Numbered from the stretch's first letter, positions 1 to 6,660 are shown. The stretch is 64,000 nucleotides of DNA from Lichenibacterium dinghuense (GCF_021730615.1 NZ_JAJLMN010000001.1:3483501-3547500); one strand, 5' to 3'. Made by a program: numbers and translations. Notes: generated by a model not told the origin, from the letters alone.

Positions 1-706
1 GCTGCAGGTCCAGCGTGACGGTGATGACACAGGCGAGCAGTGCGGCCATGATGGCGGCTGACACGCGCCGGCTTGTCTCCGCAGACCCGGCACCGTGACC
101 GGCGAAGGCCATCGCAACCAGCGCCGTGCCGACCAGGATCCAGTAGACCGTCATGGGCACGTGGTTGCGCAGGGCGGTGACGCGCCGCTCGGTGGCATCG
201 TCGAGAGCCTGCAGGGCCGTGGTCATGCGATACACGGGCAGTGAGGTCGGCGCCTCCGCCGCCGTGGCGGTGAGATGCCCCCACAGCCGGGTCGACACAT
301 CGGTCATGTCGGCCACGTCGGCGTCGAACTTCTTCGGGTCGTAGGGGACCCCGAGGCCGATGGCGAGATCGGCGACGCGGCGGAGGTCGTTCACCATCGG
401 CGGGCCGGCGTCGTTCGGCAGCAGGGGCGCGACCCGAGCGGCGTCGCGTAAGGCGTTCGCCTGCTCCAGCACAACGGTGCGGCGCATGTCGTAGCGCATC
501 AACGCCATGGAGTAGGTAAAGGCGATCAGCAGGGCCAGAAGCGCGAAGGCTGCGGTGGCAAGCGTGGCGGCGTCCTTGTCGCGGTGATAGGGACGCCCGA
601 AGCGCCTTCCGAGTTGGTGACCGATCTCGCTGGCCAGGACGAGGGCGATGAAGAGCAGGCCGAGCAGCGACGCAAGGCTGAGCGACTGGACGTAGTCGAA
701 GATCAA
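1..706 (-). CDS. DUF4239 (bestrophin-like) family membrane protein, partial
   Basis: The frame is open to the window edge, so the C-terminus is missing. There is no ATG; a TTG at 706 preceded by GAGG five bases upstream is the best start. Four hydrophobic stretches are seen: one near the N-terminus (SLASLLGLLFIALVLASEIG), a second containing LLALLIAFTYSMAL, and two at the visible end (around VYWILVGTALVAM and AIMAALLACVITVT). The second is followed by RYDMRRTVVLEQANALRDAA, the pattern typical of DUF4239 proteins. The function of that family is unsettled. It lies at the end of the leftward small-gene unit of the island and may be cargo rather than a phage function. Confidence 0.7.
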   Translation of the reverse strand, partial: MIFDYVQSLSLASLLGLLFIALVLASEIGHQLGRRFGRPYHRDKDAATLATAAFALLALLIAFTYSMALMRYDMRRTVVLEQANALRDAARVAPLLPNDAGPPMVNDLRRVADLAIGLGVPYDPKKFDADVADMTDVSTRLWGHLTATAAEAPTSLPVYRMTTALQALDDATERRVTALRNHVPMTVYWILVGTALVAMAFAGHGAGSAETSRRVSAAIMAALLACVITVTLDLQ

Positions 707-875
707 ACCGACCTCGTGAATTTGGGCAGACAGGGGCAGGAGCCCTGTGGAATAGGCGATGTGGGTGTAGCGAGGGTCGTCGAATAAGCGGCCGCCTGCT
801 GAGTCGGAACGCCGTGAGGGTTACGGCTCAGCCATCCGCAGTCTCACGCCTGCCCCTGCCACGGAAGATGACCGG

Positions 876-1139
876 TCATTCCCCGTCGACCATCGGCAGG
901 TCGGACGCGAGCAGCTTCAGCTTGGTGCCGAGGTCGCCCAGGTCTTCCCGCGACAGGGTGAGCGTCGGCACAACCTCTACGGCTCCGGCGGGAACAGCGA
1001 GGGCGTCGAACCGCAGTTGGATCTGATCGTCGCCGAGGTCGACAGGTCGGAAGCCGCGCAGTTCCACGGCAGGGTGTTCGCTCTCCGCCACGACGATCTC
1101 CGCTCCATTACGCGAGCCGTATACACCGACGGGAGGCAC
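876..1139 (-). CDS. Hypothetical protein, 87 aa
   Basis: A short leftward gene between the DUF4239-like gene and a second hypothetical gene, on the same strand and with similar codon choice. The product is acidic, has no membrane segment, and contains valine- and leucine-rich stretches that read like a small beta-rich domain (for example AVEVVPTLTLSREDLGDL). No family is recognised. It is supported mainly by its place in the co-oriented unit. Confidence 0.5.
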   Translation of the reverse strand: MPPVGVYGSRNGAEIVVAESEHPAVELRGFRPVDLGDDQIQLRFDALAVPAGAVEVVPTLTLSREDLGDLGTKLKLLASDLPMVDGE

Positions 1140-1165
1140 GCTGACACCGATCCTCGGCGAGGGAG

Positions 1166-1456
1166 TCAGTCCCCGTTGCAGTCCGGCGTGTTGGCGTCGC
1201 CGGGCTGAAACGCGGTCGGGTCGATGCCGGGATGGTCGCCGGGCACGCGCTTTACGAACTCATCGATGCGCTCGCTCGGGCGCGTGACGAGGCCGTCCGG
1301 CCCCATGAGGGTCGCGACCTCCTCGGGCCGGTCGGTGAGTTCGCCCGCATGTCGAGCCTCGATGTAGCCGACCGCGTAGCGGACAGCGTCCGCCTCACCC
1401 TGCGCCGAGAAGCCGTGCGGATCGTGGGTGCCCACAGCCAAAACGTAATCCGACAT
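1166..1456 (-). CDS. Hypothetical protein, 96 aa
   Basis: I start this at ATG 1456 (MSDYVLAVGTHDPHGFSAQGE) rather than at an upstream ATG at 1480, because AGGAG lies about nine bases upstream of 1456. The acidic, soluble product contains EADAVRYAVGYIEARHAGELTDRPEEVATLM, which looks helical. No family is recognised. It lies downstream of the amber-interrupted HTH pseudogene in the leftward unit. Confidence 0.5.
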   Translation of the reverse strand: MSDYVLAVGTHDPHGFSAQGEADAVRYAVGYIEARHAGELTDRPEEVATLMGPDGLVTRPSERIDEFVKRVPGDHPGIDPTAFQPGDANTPDCNGD

Positions 1457-1545
1457 CGCCTGCTCCTGCCTGATCGGCACGACGTAGAGCGGCGACGGCC
1501 AACCGACAGATCGCGTTCGCCTCGATCAGGATCACCTCGCAGACA

Positions 1546-1800
1546 TCATGTCCCGCCCATCTCCGACGCCGGCCGCTCCTCGGCCTCGAACGCAAAGCGC
1601 ACGCCGGCCCGCTCCAGGGTCGAGCGGAGCGACCACCCGTCGGAGAAGGGCAGGGCAGCCATGGCGTCGTCGTCCCCCTGCGCTTTCAGCACGAGGTCGA
1701 ACGCCACGCCGGACTGCCTCGCGAGGCGCAGCGAGGACTACCGGAGCAGGGCGCGGGCCTGCCGGACCTGGGCGGCCGTGAGTGTCGGCGGGGCGGTCAC
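1546..1800 (-). pseudogene. Small Xre-like HTH gene broken by an in-frame amber codon
   Basis: From GTG 1800 the frame reads MTAPPTLTAAQVRQARALLR, then TAG (1738-1740), then SSLRLARQSGVAFDLVLKAQ and on to LERAGVRFAFEAEERPASEMGGT and a TGA at 1546. The pattern matches the small HTH proteins at 2997-3242 and 5606-5848, where the position after ARALLR is W (ARALLRWEQ in the latter). The stop therefore sits where a TGG would be expected, a one-base change. The GTG overlaps the upstream stop as GTGA, so translation was probably coupled. Unless an amber suppressor exists, it is a relic. Confidence 0.7.
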
Positions 1801-2066
1801 ACCGTCGTCGACCTCGCGTCGCTGGTCCTGATCGTAACTCCGTCTCCCGGTTCGGCGAGCGCTTCGAGGATGTGTTGCCGATGCGCGATGCTCTGCTCCT
1901 GCAGGCTCCTCAGTTGCTCAAGTAGGCGGAGCGCCTCCGCCGTGTCGTGCCCATCCTGGTCCAGACGGGCGACGAGCGCTTCCTGCTTGCCAATCCGCTC
2001 GGCGCCTTCGGCAAGGTGGCGGTCCGCCGTTTCTAGGTGCCGCAGTTCCATCTTGTGACGTGCCAT
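1797..2066 (-). CDS. Hypothetical helical protein, 89 aa
   Basis: The product is charged and strongly helical: HLETADRHLAEGAERIGKQ and LRLLEQLRSLQEQSIAHRQ have heptad-like leucine spacing, suggesting a short coiled coil. There is no membrane segment and no recognised family. Its stop overlaps the GTG of the downstream HTH pseudogene by four bases, and a winged-helix gene lies just upstream on the same strand. It may act as a small partner of the regulators around it; that is inference from position only. Confidence 0.5.
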   Translation of the reverse strand: MARHKMELRHLETADRHLAEGAERIGKQEALVARLDQDGHDTAEALRLLEQLRSLQEQSIAHRQHILEALAEPGDGVTIRTSDARSTTV

Positions 2067-2072
2067 GCGTCA

Positions 2073-2354
2073 TCACCTCCCTGGACTGAGCGTTTGGCCC
2101 GAACGGGTCGGAGCCGGCGTGTGATCCCCGGCCGCGCGCCGGCCTTCGGCGGTGATGACGTAGACGCGGCGGGGCGTTCTCTCGCCCGCGGCCTTGCCGG
2201 GGCGGCCGGCGATGAGGCGCTGGCTCTCCAGCATGACGAGGCGGCCGCGGACCTCGCCGGGCGACATCGCGCAGGCGGCGCCGATCTCCGTCGCGCTGGC
2301 GGTGGTGCGGGTGGCGAGGTGGCGGAGGATGGCCAGTTCGGGGGAGGGGGTCAC
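2073..2354 (-). CDS. Small winged-helix DNA-binding protein, copy 1
   Basis: A 93-residue protein beginning MTPSPELAILRHLATRT, then a helix-turn-helix-like stretch TEIGAACAMSPGEVRGRL, a second helix VMLESQRLIAG and a wing-like segment RRVYVITAEGRRAA. This is the layout of MarR/ArsR-type winged-helix domains. Closely related copies lie at 3239-3469 and 3660-3887, and a truncated one at 4248-4439. Its start overlaps the stop of the gene at 2351-2716 by four bases. The C-terminal 20 residues are extra compared with the other copies. It is likely a small repressor or anti-repressor of the island; the target is unknown. Confidence 0.65.
   Translation of the reverse strand: MTPSPELAILRHLATRTTASATEIGAACAMSPGEVRGRLVMLESQRLIAGRPGKAAGERTPRRVYVITAEGRRAAGDHTPAPTRSGQTLSPGR
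2208..2347 (-). repeat. 140-bp direct repeat, copy 1 (inside winged-helix gene)
   Basis: This segment and 3741-3880 align without gaps; by eye there are 10 differences in 140 positions, about 93 percent identity. It covers the first two thirds of the winged-helix coding region. Such identity in DNA points to a recent duplication or gene conversion. Confidence 0.85.
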
Positions 2355-2716
2355 ACCAGACAGCCTGGATGATACCTAGCCCTTGGTGAGGGTGGGGCAT
2401 CGCGTCTTTCCCGAGCCGCAGCCTCGGCCTGCAACATCTGGGACAGCCACGGTGGGATCACCGTCGCTCCGTGTGAATGAGGTCGGAACAGGGGTGTCGA
2501 CCCGATCTCGTCTGACGGTATCCCAGGCTTAACGAGCGATGGACATGGCCGCGGCGAGGGCTCGCCTGCTTTCGCGACCGTCGGCGCGAACAGCATCGCG
2601 AGCACGAAGCCAAAGCGGTAGATGCCATCGCTGTCGACCTTTCGCCGCCAGCGCGCGACCGCGTGGCCGGCCTCATGGTGGCAGGCGAGGAGGCGGCCGC
2701 CGCGGGTGCGTATCAT
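2351..2716 (-). CDS. Short HExxH-containing protein (M41-like N-terminus)
   Basis: The N-terminus reads RGGRLLACHHEAGHAVARWRRK. The HEAGH core is the zinc-binding signature of M41/FtsH-like peptidases, and small phage-encoded proteins start in the same way. The rest of the 121 residues (APTVAKAGEPSPRPCPSLVK, then LRSHSHG-like and alanine/arginine-rich text) does not continue a recognisable peptidase domain, and no third zinc ligand can be assigned. Either the gene is truncated or frameshifted after the motif, or it is only motif-like. It overlaps both neighbours by four bases, which supports it as a translated gene. Confidence 0.45.
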   Translation of the reverse strand: MIRTRGGRLLACHHEAGHAVARWRRKVDSDGIYRFGFVLAMLFAPTVAKAGEPSPRPCPSLVKPGIPSDEIGSTPLFRPHSHGATVIPPWLSQMLQAEAAARERRDAPPSPRARYHPGCLV

Positions 2717-3000
2717 GGCTTCGTCATCTCCGCCACGAGCAAGCTCACGATGTCCTGAGCTGCTGCCCTGGCCTTCGACGCTTCGAACTCTCGCGGCAGC
2801 ATCTCGCCCTTCGCCACCATGGGCTGCTCGATCAGCGGGTCCCGGACGCGCTCGAACTCGCCCAGCATGCCCGCGGGCACGTCATCATCGTCGATCTGGA
2901 GCAGGCACCCCGCGGCATGCGTCAGGCGCATGTTGAGATCGCCGTGGTCGGCCAGAGCGCGCACGGCCTCGATGAGCTTGTCGCGGTAGAAAGCTGTCAC
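2713..3000 (-). CDS. Hypothetical protein, 95 aa
   Basis: A soluble, acidic, helical product: FYRDKLIEAVRALADHGDLN near the N-terminus and KARAAAQDIVSLLVAEMTKP at the end. It has ATGA-type overlaps with the HExxH gene downstream and the small HTH gene upstream, so it belongs to a tightly packed leftward transcript. No family is recognised. Confidence 0.55.
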   Translation of the reverse strand: MTAFYRDKLIEAVRALADHGDLNMRLTHAAGCLLQIDDDDVPAGMLGEFERVRDPLIEQPMVAKGEMLPREFEASKARAAAQDIVSLLVAEMTKP

Positions 3001-3242
3001 GGTTGATCGGCTTTCCGCATCTGCACGCCGACCCCGCCATCCCGCTGGACGAATTCCACGCCTCCCGCCTCAAGCACGCCCTGGATGGCCGTCGAGTCCT
3101 TCCGCGTGATCTGTGGGAGATGAGCCGCCATCTCGGCGCGGATCACCAGCGCGAGCCCGACGTTAGCAGCGATGGCGAGGTCATCTTGAGACATGCCGAG
3201 CAACTCGCGTCCCGACCGGATCTGTGAGCCTGTCGGGATCAT
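2997..3242 (-). CDS. Small Xre-like helix-turn-helix protein, 81 aa
   Basis: The N-terminal half, GSQIRSGRELLGMSQDDLAI followed by AANVGLALVIRAE, is a Cro/CI-type helix-turn-helix. The C-terminal half, ending LEAGGVEFVQRDGGVGVQMRK, matches the small HTH genes at 5606-5848 and (as a relic) 1546-1800. This architecture, HTH plus a short (I/V)L-E-x-x-GVEF tail, is common in alphaproteobacterial genomes and prophages. It overlaps the winged-helix gene upstream by four bases, so the two regulators are probably made together. Confidence 0.7.
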   Translation of the reverse strand: MIPTGSQIRSGRELLGMSQDDLAIAANVGLALVIRAEMAAHLPQITRKDSTAIQGVLEAGGVEFVQRDGGVGVQMRKADQP

Positions 3243-3469
3243 GAGAATTGGACCATCCGCCGCCCTTCATCCGTGATCGCGTAGACCCGATTGGGTGGCA
3301 CCGCACCGTTCGGCCTTCCGGTGACGAACTTCTGCCTCTCCAGGTGGCGTAGCCTGTCACGAACCTTCGGTAGGGCAATGCCCGACGCATGACCGACCTC
3401 CGACGCCGTAGCATGCTCGTTGCTGGCGAGCCAGGACAGCACATCAAGATCAGGTGTTGATGTAGCCAC
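3239..3469 (-). CDS. Small winged-helix DNA-binding protein, copy 2 (diverged)
   Basis: A 76-residue protein from a GTG start. STPDLDVLSWLASNEHATAS aligns with the first helices of copies 1 and 3, EVGHASGIALPKVRDRLRHL with their recognition-helix region, and NRVYAITDEGRRMV with the wing. It is clearly paralogous but much more diverged than copies 1 and 3 are from each other. It is the promoter-proximal partner of the small HTH gene at 2997-3242. A regulatory role is inferred from the fold only. Confidence 0.65.
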   Translation of the reverse strand: MATSTPDLDVLSWLASNEHATASEVGHASGIALPKVRDRLRHLERQKFVTGRPNGAVPPNRVYAITDEGRRMVQFS

Positions 3470-3659
3470 GCTATGATCCCTGACAAGTCAGGGCCAGCTA
3501 CGGCACAGACAGCTTGAACGCAACCATTACGAGGTCGCCGCGTCTCTGTTTCAGGAGAGAGGGTTGGGCGATGGGCGATGGCTTCAATTGCGTGATGTGC
3601 ATGGCTTTGGTCGGCGCCTGCACTGCGGCATTCATTGCGCTATGGCGAGAGGTGTGACG

Positions 3660-3887
3660 TCAGGACTCCACCTTTCGTTTTTCCTCACCGGTCACCACGA
3701 ACACTCGCGTCGGCAGGACGAGGAGCGCCTCGTGCCGGCCGGCGATGAGCCGCATGGTCTCCAGCATGACGAGGCGGCCGCGGACCTCGCCGGGCGACAT
3801 GGCGCAGGCGGTGCCGATCTCCGTCGCGCTGGCGGTGGTGCGGGCGGCGAGGTGGCGCAGGATGGTGAGTTCGGGGGAGGAGATCAC
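3660..3887 (-). CDS. Small winged-helix DNA-binding protein, copy 3
   Basis: A 75-residue protein, MISSPELTILRHLAARTTAS and onward, differing from copy 1 at only a few positions up to RLIAGR, after which the two ends are unrelated (this one finishes TRVFVVTGEEKRKVES). The DNA match to copy 1 stops where the protein match stops, so a fragment was duplicated onto a different tail. About 190 bases upstream of copy 2 hold nothing else that I can call, so this gene may have its own promoter. Confidence 0.65.
   Translation of the reverse strand: MISSPELTILRHLAARTTASATEIGTACAMSPGEVRGRLVMLETMRLIAGRHEALLVLPTRVFVVTGEEKRKVES
3741..3880 (-). repeat. 140-bp direct repeat, copy 2
   Basis: Partner of 2208-2347, with the same orientation at an offset of 1533 bp. 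A third, shorter match (about 45 bp) lies at about 4394-4439, in the truncated winged-helix copy. Confidence 0.85.
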
Positions 3888-3980
3888 GCGCCATCCTCGC
3901 CGCTGAATGCTGGTCGCTCCTTCCGTGGCCGAAGGTCATCACCACTGGCCGGGAAGGGGGTGCTTTTCGAGTTCAGCTAT

Positions 3981-4157
3981 TCACACTGAGATGCCGAGAC
4001 GCCGCTCGAACGCGGCAATCCTGGCAAGCTTGCGACGGGTGAGCCCCCGGTGATAGGCGCGGCCAGGATGACTATAGTGGACTCCGTCATCGTCGAGCTG
4101 AGCAAGAAGATCGCGCTTGTAGGGCCACAACGCGATGTCAGCGTCTCGCTGCGACAT
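3981..4157 (-). CDS. Hypothetical protein, 58 aa
   Basis: I prefer the ATG at 4157 (MSQRDADIALWPYKRDLLAQ) to one 63 bases upstream, because the extra residues look non-coding. The product is basic towards its C-terminus (GLTRRKLARIAAFERRLGISV). No family is recognised. It is co-oriented with the other small genes of the unit. It is short, so this is tentative. Confidence 0.35.
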   Translation of the reverse strand: MSQRDADIALWPYKRDLLAQLDDDGVHYSHPGRAYHRGLTRRKLARIAAFERRLGISV

Positions 4158-4247
4158 GGCAGAAAGGGAAGAGAAGGATGGAAGACGATTGCACATGCGA
4201 CCTCGCAAAGTAACGGTCAACCCGGACAGGACGCCCAGATCGTTCGA

Positions 4248-4439
4248 TCATCGCCGAAGCATGATCGCGTCACGCGTTGCGAAGCCGGTAGTGAGCGCGT
4301 CGTGAAATGGAACGCTCGGCCGGAGGGCGCTTGGCCCTGAGAGGATAATGGAGCGCTTCCTACCATTTCGCAAGGCCGCGCCCGCGTGGGTGCGGCTGGC
4401 GAGGTGGCGGAGGATCGAGAGATCGGGGGAGGGCGTCAC
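4248..4439 (-). pseudogene. Truncated winged-helix gene, copy 4
   Basis: From GTG 4439 the frame starts MTPSPDLSILRHLASRT, nearly identical to copies 1 and 3. After HAGA it passes abruptly into unrelated residues (ALRNGRKRSIILSGPSALR) and stops at 4248. The helix-turn-helix and wing are gone, so it cannot make the family product. Its GTG overlaps the stop of the gene at 4436-4942 by four bases, showing that the junction on that side is old and intact while the 3' part was lost by deletion or recombination with another copy. Confidence 0.6.
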
Positions 4440-4942
4440 GGTGCGTTCGCCGGCCGTGGCGGTTCTGGCGAGGCTGTCAACTCGGGGAGTTCGGTCTCCA
4501 GAATGGCGCAGGCTCCCCGCAGCGCTTCGGTGAGGTTGACCCACCCATGGTCCAGCCAGCGGATGCAGATGCCGCCTACCTTGTCGCCCCAGAAGGTCCT
4601 ACCCCATCTCGCCGTCCCCCAGTATGCAGGATAGAACTCGGCTTGCTGGCTCGACGAGAAGCCCCTGAGATCCCTCCGGTTCAACGTGCAGTGCTTCGAC
4701 GCCATCGCGAACCCTTCGACCACACGAAACGAGAAGCAGCGCCCAACGAGATCACGCCGGTAGACCTCAGCGGCCTCGCCGGCCGTCTTCGGGTCCGGTC
4801 CCCGGTTCTGGAACACGTAGTCGATGGCGTGGGTCAGCGAGATCGCGGCGTGCATGGCGAGCCGGAGGTCTCCGTTGCGGGCGCAGAAATCCGCGAGGGA
4901 GGGCAGCACGACGACGCGGTGATAGTCGGCGGCGGAGATCAT
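4436..4942 (-). CDS. Hypothetical protein, 168 aa
   Basis: It starts at ATG 4942 (MISAADYHRVVVLPSLADFC), which overlaps the upstream stop as ATGA. The product is soluble with several aromatic residues (FSFRVVEGFAMASKH, YWGTARWGRTFWGDKVGGIC) and ends in a proline-rich tail. It reads like a compact folded domain, similar in style to uncharacterised phage proteins of alphaproteobacteria, but I cannot name a family. It is promoter-proximal in the leftward unit, after the two Xre regulators. Confidence 0.55.
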   Translation of the reverse strand: MISAADYHRVVVLPSLADFCARNGDLRLAMHAAISLTHAIDYVFQNRGPDPKTAGEAAEVYRRDLVGRCFSFRVVEGFAMASKHCTLNRRDLRGFSSSQQAEFYPAYWGTARWGRTFWGDKVGGICIRWLDHGWVNLTEALRGACAILETELPELTASPEPPRPANAP

Positions 4943-5154
4943 GGCGCCCGCCTCACGATCCCCTCGGCCTCGGTGAGCGCCTGCCCGAGGTGGCGAGCCA
5001 ACGTCACGGCGCCGGCCGCCTCGGCTTCCCGCAACAGCGCCGGCAGGGCGGCGATGGCAGCGCGGGCGGCGGGGACGTAGTCGGCACCGCCCTCCTGCTC
5101 GACGTCGCGCCGGGCTCGCGGTGCCGAGCGCTCGAAGACATGGGGACGGCGCAT
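4939..5154 (-). CDS. Hypothetical protein, 71 aa
   Basis: A small alanine-rich helical protein (ARAAIAALPALLREAEAAGA, LARHLGQALTEAEGIVRR). It has a 4-nt overlap with the gene downstream and a gap of only two bases to the Xre regulator upstream. No family is recognised. It is probably co-translated with its neighbours. Confidence 0.5.
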   Translation of the reverse strand: MRRPHVFERSAPRARRDVEQEGGADYVPAARAAIAALPALLREAEAAGAVTLARHLGQALTEAEGIVRRAP

Positions 5155-5156
5155 CG

Positions 5157-5606
5157 TCAGTCCTCGCTCTCGTGCCCGGCTTCGCTCTCTCCTGCGAGTG
5201 TCGCGATAAGCTTCGCAAGCCCTCTCCTGGTTTCCGGGTTCTTGATGCGCTGCCAGTCGGCTGCGACCGCCATGGCCTCGCGGACCTTCGAAACTCCGCC
5301 AGCCGGCGCCGGCCCTTCGCTGCCGAAGAATGATCCGGGATGGACGCCCAGGACTGCCGCGATGCCCTGTAGAGTGCTGGCGGCGACGCGATCCTTGCCG
5401 AGTTCGTACTTCTGAATTTGCTGGAAGCTGATGCCAACGGCCGCGCCGAGGGCGCCCTGACTCATGTGGGCGGCTAGGCGAGTGGCGCGAATGCGGGCGC
5501 CAAGGTCTACCTCGAACTCCGGATTGCGCCCGGTGCGCTTGATGCGTTCGGGAGCGGCAGGCTTCGCCTCGACGACGGCCGCCTCAGGCCGGGGTGCACG
5601 AGCCAT
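5157..5606 (-). CDS. Xre-family transcriptional regulator, 149 aa
   Basis: A disordered N-terminus of about 30 residues precedes a clear Cro/CI helix-turn-helix at about residues 33-90: VDLGARIRATRLAAHMSQGA, then AAVGISFQQIQKYELGKDRV and LQGIAAVLGVHPGSFFG. The C-terminal tail is helical (EAMAVAADWQRIKNPETRRG). This is the typical layout of alphaproteobacterial prophage and plasmid repressors. It overlaps the smaller HTH gene at 5606 by one base, and both sit next to the divergent promoter, so one of them is the likely master repressor of the island. Confidence 0.85.
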   Translation of the reverse strand: MARAPRPEAAVVEAKPAAPERIKRTGRNPEFEVDLGARIRATRLAAHMSQGALGAAVGISFQQIQKYELGKDRVAASTLQGIAAVLGVHPGSFFGSEGPAPAGGVSKVREAMAVAADWQRIKNPETRRGLAKLIATLAGESEAGHESED

Positions 5607-5848
5607 CAGCTCTCGACCTTCCGCAGCCGCACCCCCGCCCCGCCGCCGTTCTCCGGGATGAACTCGACGCCAGCGGCTTCGAGGGCAGAGCGGAGAGCGT
5701 TCTCAGTTGGCTGGTGCGCACCAAGTGGGCCCGGCTTCCCCTCAAGACGCTTAATGGTCGGTAGCGACACCGCCGATGCTTCCGCGAGGGTTTTTTGCTC
5801 CCATCGCAGTAGCGCACGCGCTGCTCGGATCAACTCGCTTGTCAGCAC
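5606..5848 (-). CDS. Small Xre-like helix-turn-helix protein, 80 aa
   Basis: The N-terminal HTH reads LIRAARALLRWEQKTLAEAS, then AVSLPTIKRLE; the C-terminal half, ALRSALEAAGVEFIPENGGG plus AGVRLRKVES, is the usual tail of this small family. It is the first gene of the leftward unit, about 110 bases from the first rightward gene, with CCTGAGG repeats between. It is intact, unlike its relic at 1546-1800, and shows the conserved Trp that the relic has lost. A repressor or Cro-like role is inferred from position. Confidence 0.75.
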   Translation of the reverse strand: MLTSELIRAARALLRWEQKTLAEASAVSLPTIKRLEGKPGPLGAHQPTENALRSALEAAGVEFIPENGGGAGVRLRKVES

Positions 5849-5883
5849 GGATCATCCTTTTTCGATCCCTCTGGCATAATATG

Positions 5884-5953
5884 ATGCCTGAGGCATTGAC
5901 GAGCCCTGAGGCCGCATATAATACCTCAGGTTTCGCACAGCAGCGAACTGAGG
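5884..5953. promoter_or_regulatory. Operator-like cluster of four CCTGAGG half sites
   Basis: Exact CCTGAGG occurs at 5887-5893 (inside the palindrome ATGCC-TGA-GGCAT, 5884-5896) and 5905-5911. The inverted form CCTCAGG is at 5924-5930 and a near copy, ACTGAGG, at 5947-5953. The spacing between starts is 18, 19 and 23 bases. The cluster fills the space between the two divergent units and flanks a TATAAT box, as expected for a phage-type operator bound by one of the Xre proteins at 5157-5848. Confidence 0.65.
5896..5922 (+). promoter_or_regulatory. Putative rightward promoter of the island
   Basis: TTGACG at 5896-5901 and a perfect TATAAT at 5917-5922, separated by 15 bases, which is shorter than the usual 16-18. 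It lies 40 bases before the first rightward start codon (5962). The CCTGAGG half sites overlap or flank both boxes, so a repressor bound there would block it. Confidence 0.5.
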
Positions 5954-5961
5954 TCAACGAA

Positions 5962-6324
5962 ATGTCCTCCACCCGCACCCCACCCCGACCACACCTCCTC
6001 ACCGCAGCCGGCCGCTACGACACCAGCGCCATCATGGATCTGGCCCACTCCCTCGCTCGTGACGAGGTCGCCGATGCGGCGCGGCGCGGCCGAGTCCGCC
6101 GCTACAAGATTGCGCTCAAGGCTGCGCTGTCCTCGGCTTGGGAGACCGCTCGCGCCCAGCGCTGGTGCCACGAGCGCGACCGCGCTGCTGCTGCCCTCCC
6201 GGCCTCGCACGCCGCCATCCTGGCCGAGCGCACCGCCGCCCTCATGATCGACAGCTCCCGCCGCATGGTGGCCGAAGTCGCCGCAATCGACGCTCGCGCT
6301 GCCGCGCTCGGGATGCGGTTGTGA
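5962..6324 (+). CDS. Hypothetical protein, first gene of the rightward unit
   Basis: The ATG at 5962 follows directly on the operator region; upstream in-frame ATGs would start inside it. The 120-residue product is basic and alanine-rich, mostly helical (DLAHSLARDEVADAARRGRV, IALKAALSSAWETARAQRWC). No family is recognised. Its place, first behind the regulated promoter, is where an anti-repressor, excision or replication-control factor often sits, but nothing in the residues shows which. Confidence 0.6.
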   Translation: MSSTRTPPRPHLLTAAGRYDTSAIMDLAHSLARDEVADAARRGRVRRYKIALKAALSSAWETARAQRWCHERDRAAAALPASHAAILAERTAALMIDSSRRMVAEVAAIDARAAALGMRL

Positions 6325-6389
6325 TCCGTACGCCCTGAACCGCTCCGGCCCACCACCATTCATCTACAAATCCAGTGGAGAATTCGACC

Positions 6390-6608
6390 ATGCTCTTGCG
6401 TGACCGACCCCTCGCGTCCGCTCCTCTGCCGCGGCTCCCGGCCCCGGCGCCCCTGCCGAACCTGCGAGATGCCCTCGCGCGCCGCGCTGCGATCTTCGGG
6501 CCTGTCGACGTCGACCCCGCCCCCGCGGCCCCGCTCGACCCCTGGCGCTCGCTCGGCGCCATGGCGCGCCGCGTCGCTGACGCTCTCAGCCCGCAGCCGA
6601 CTGTCTGA
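6390..6608 (+). CDS. Hypothetical proline/alanine-rich protein, 72 aa
   Basis: The ATG at 6390 has GGAG nine bases upstream (6377-6380), better placed than the GTG at 6375. The N-terminal half is proline-rich (APLPRLPAPAPLPNLRDALA), the C-terminal half basic and helical. No family is recognised. Confidence 0.5.
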   Translation: MLLRDRPLASAPLPRLPAPAPLPNLRDALARRAAIFGPVDVDPAPAAPLDPWRSLGAMARRVADALSPQPTV

Positions 6609-6660
6609 CCCGACGCTTCTGCCCCCTCACGTCATCCCGCACTGCCTCAGGATCTACACC

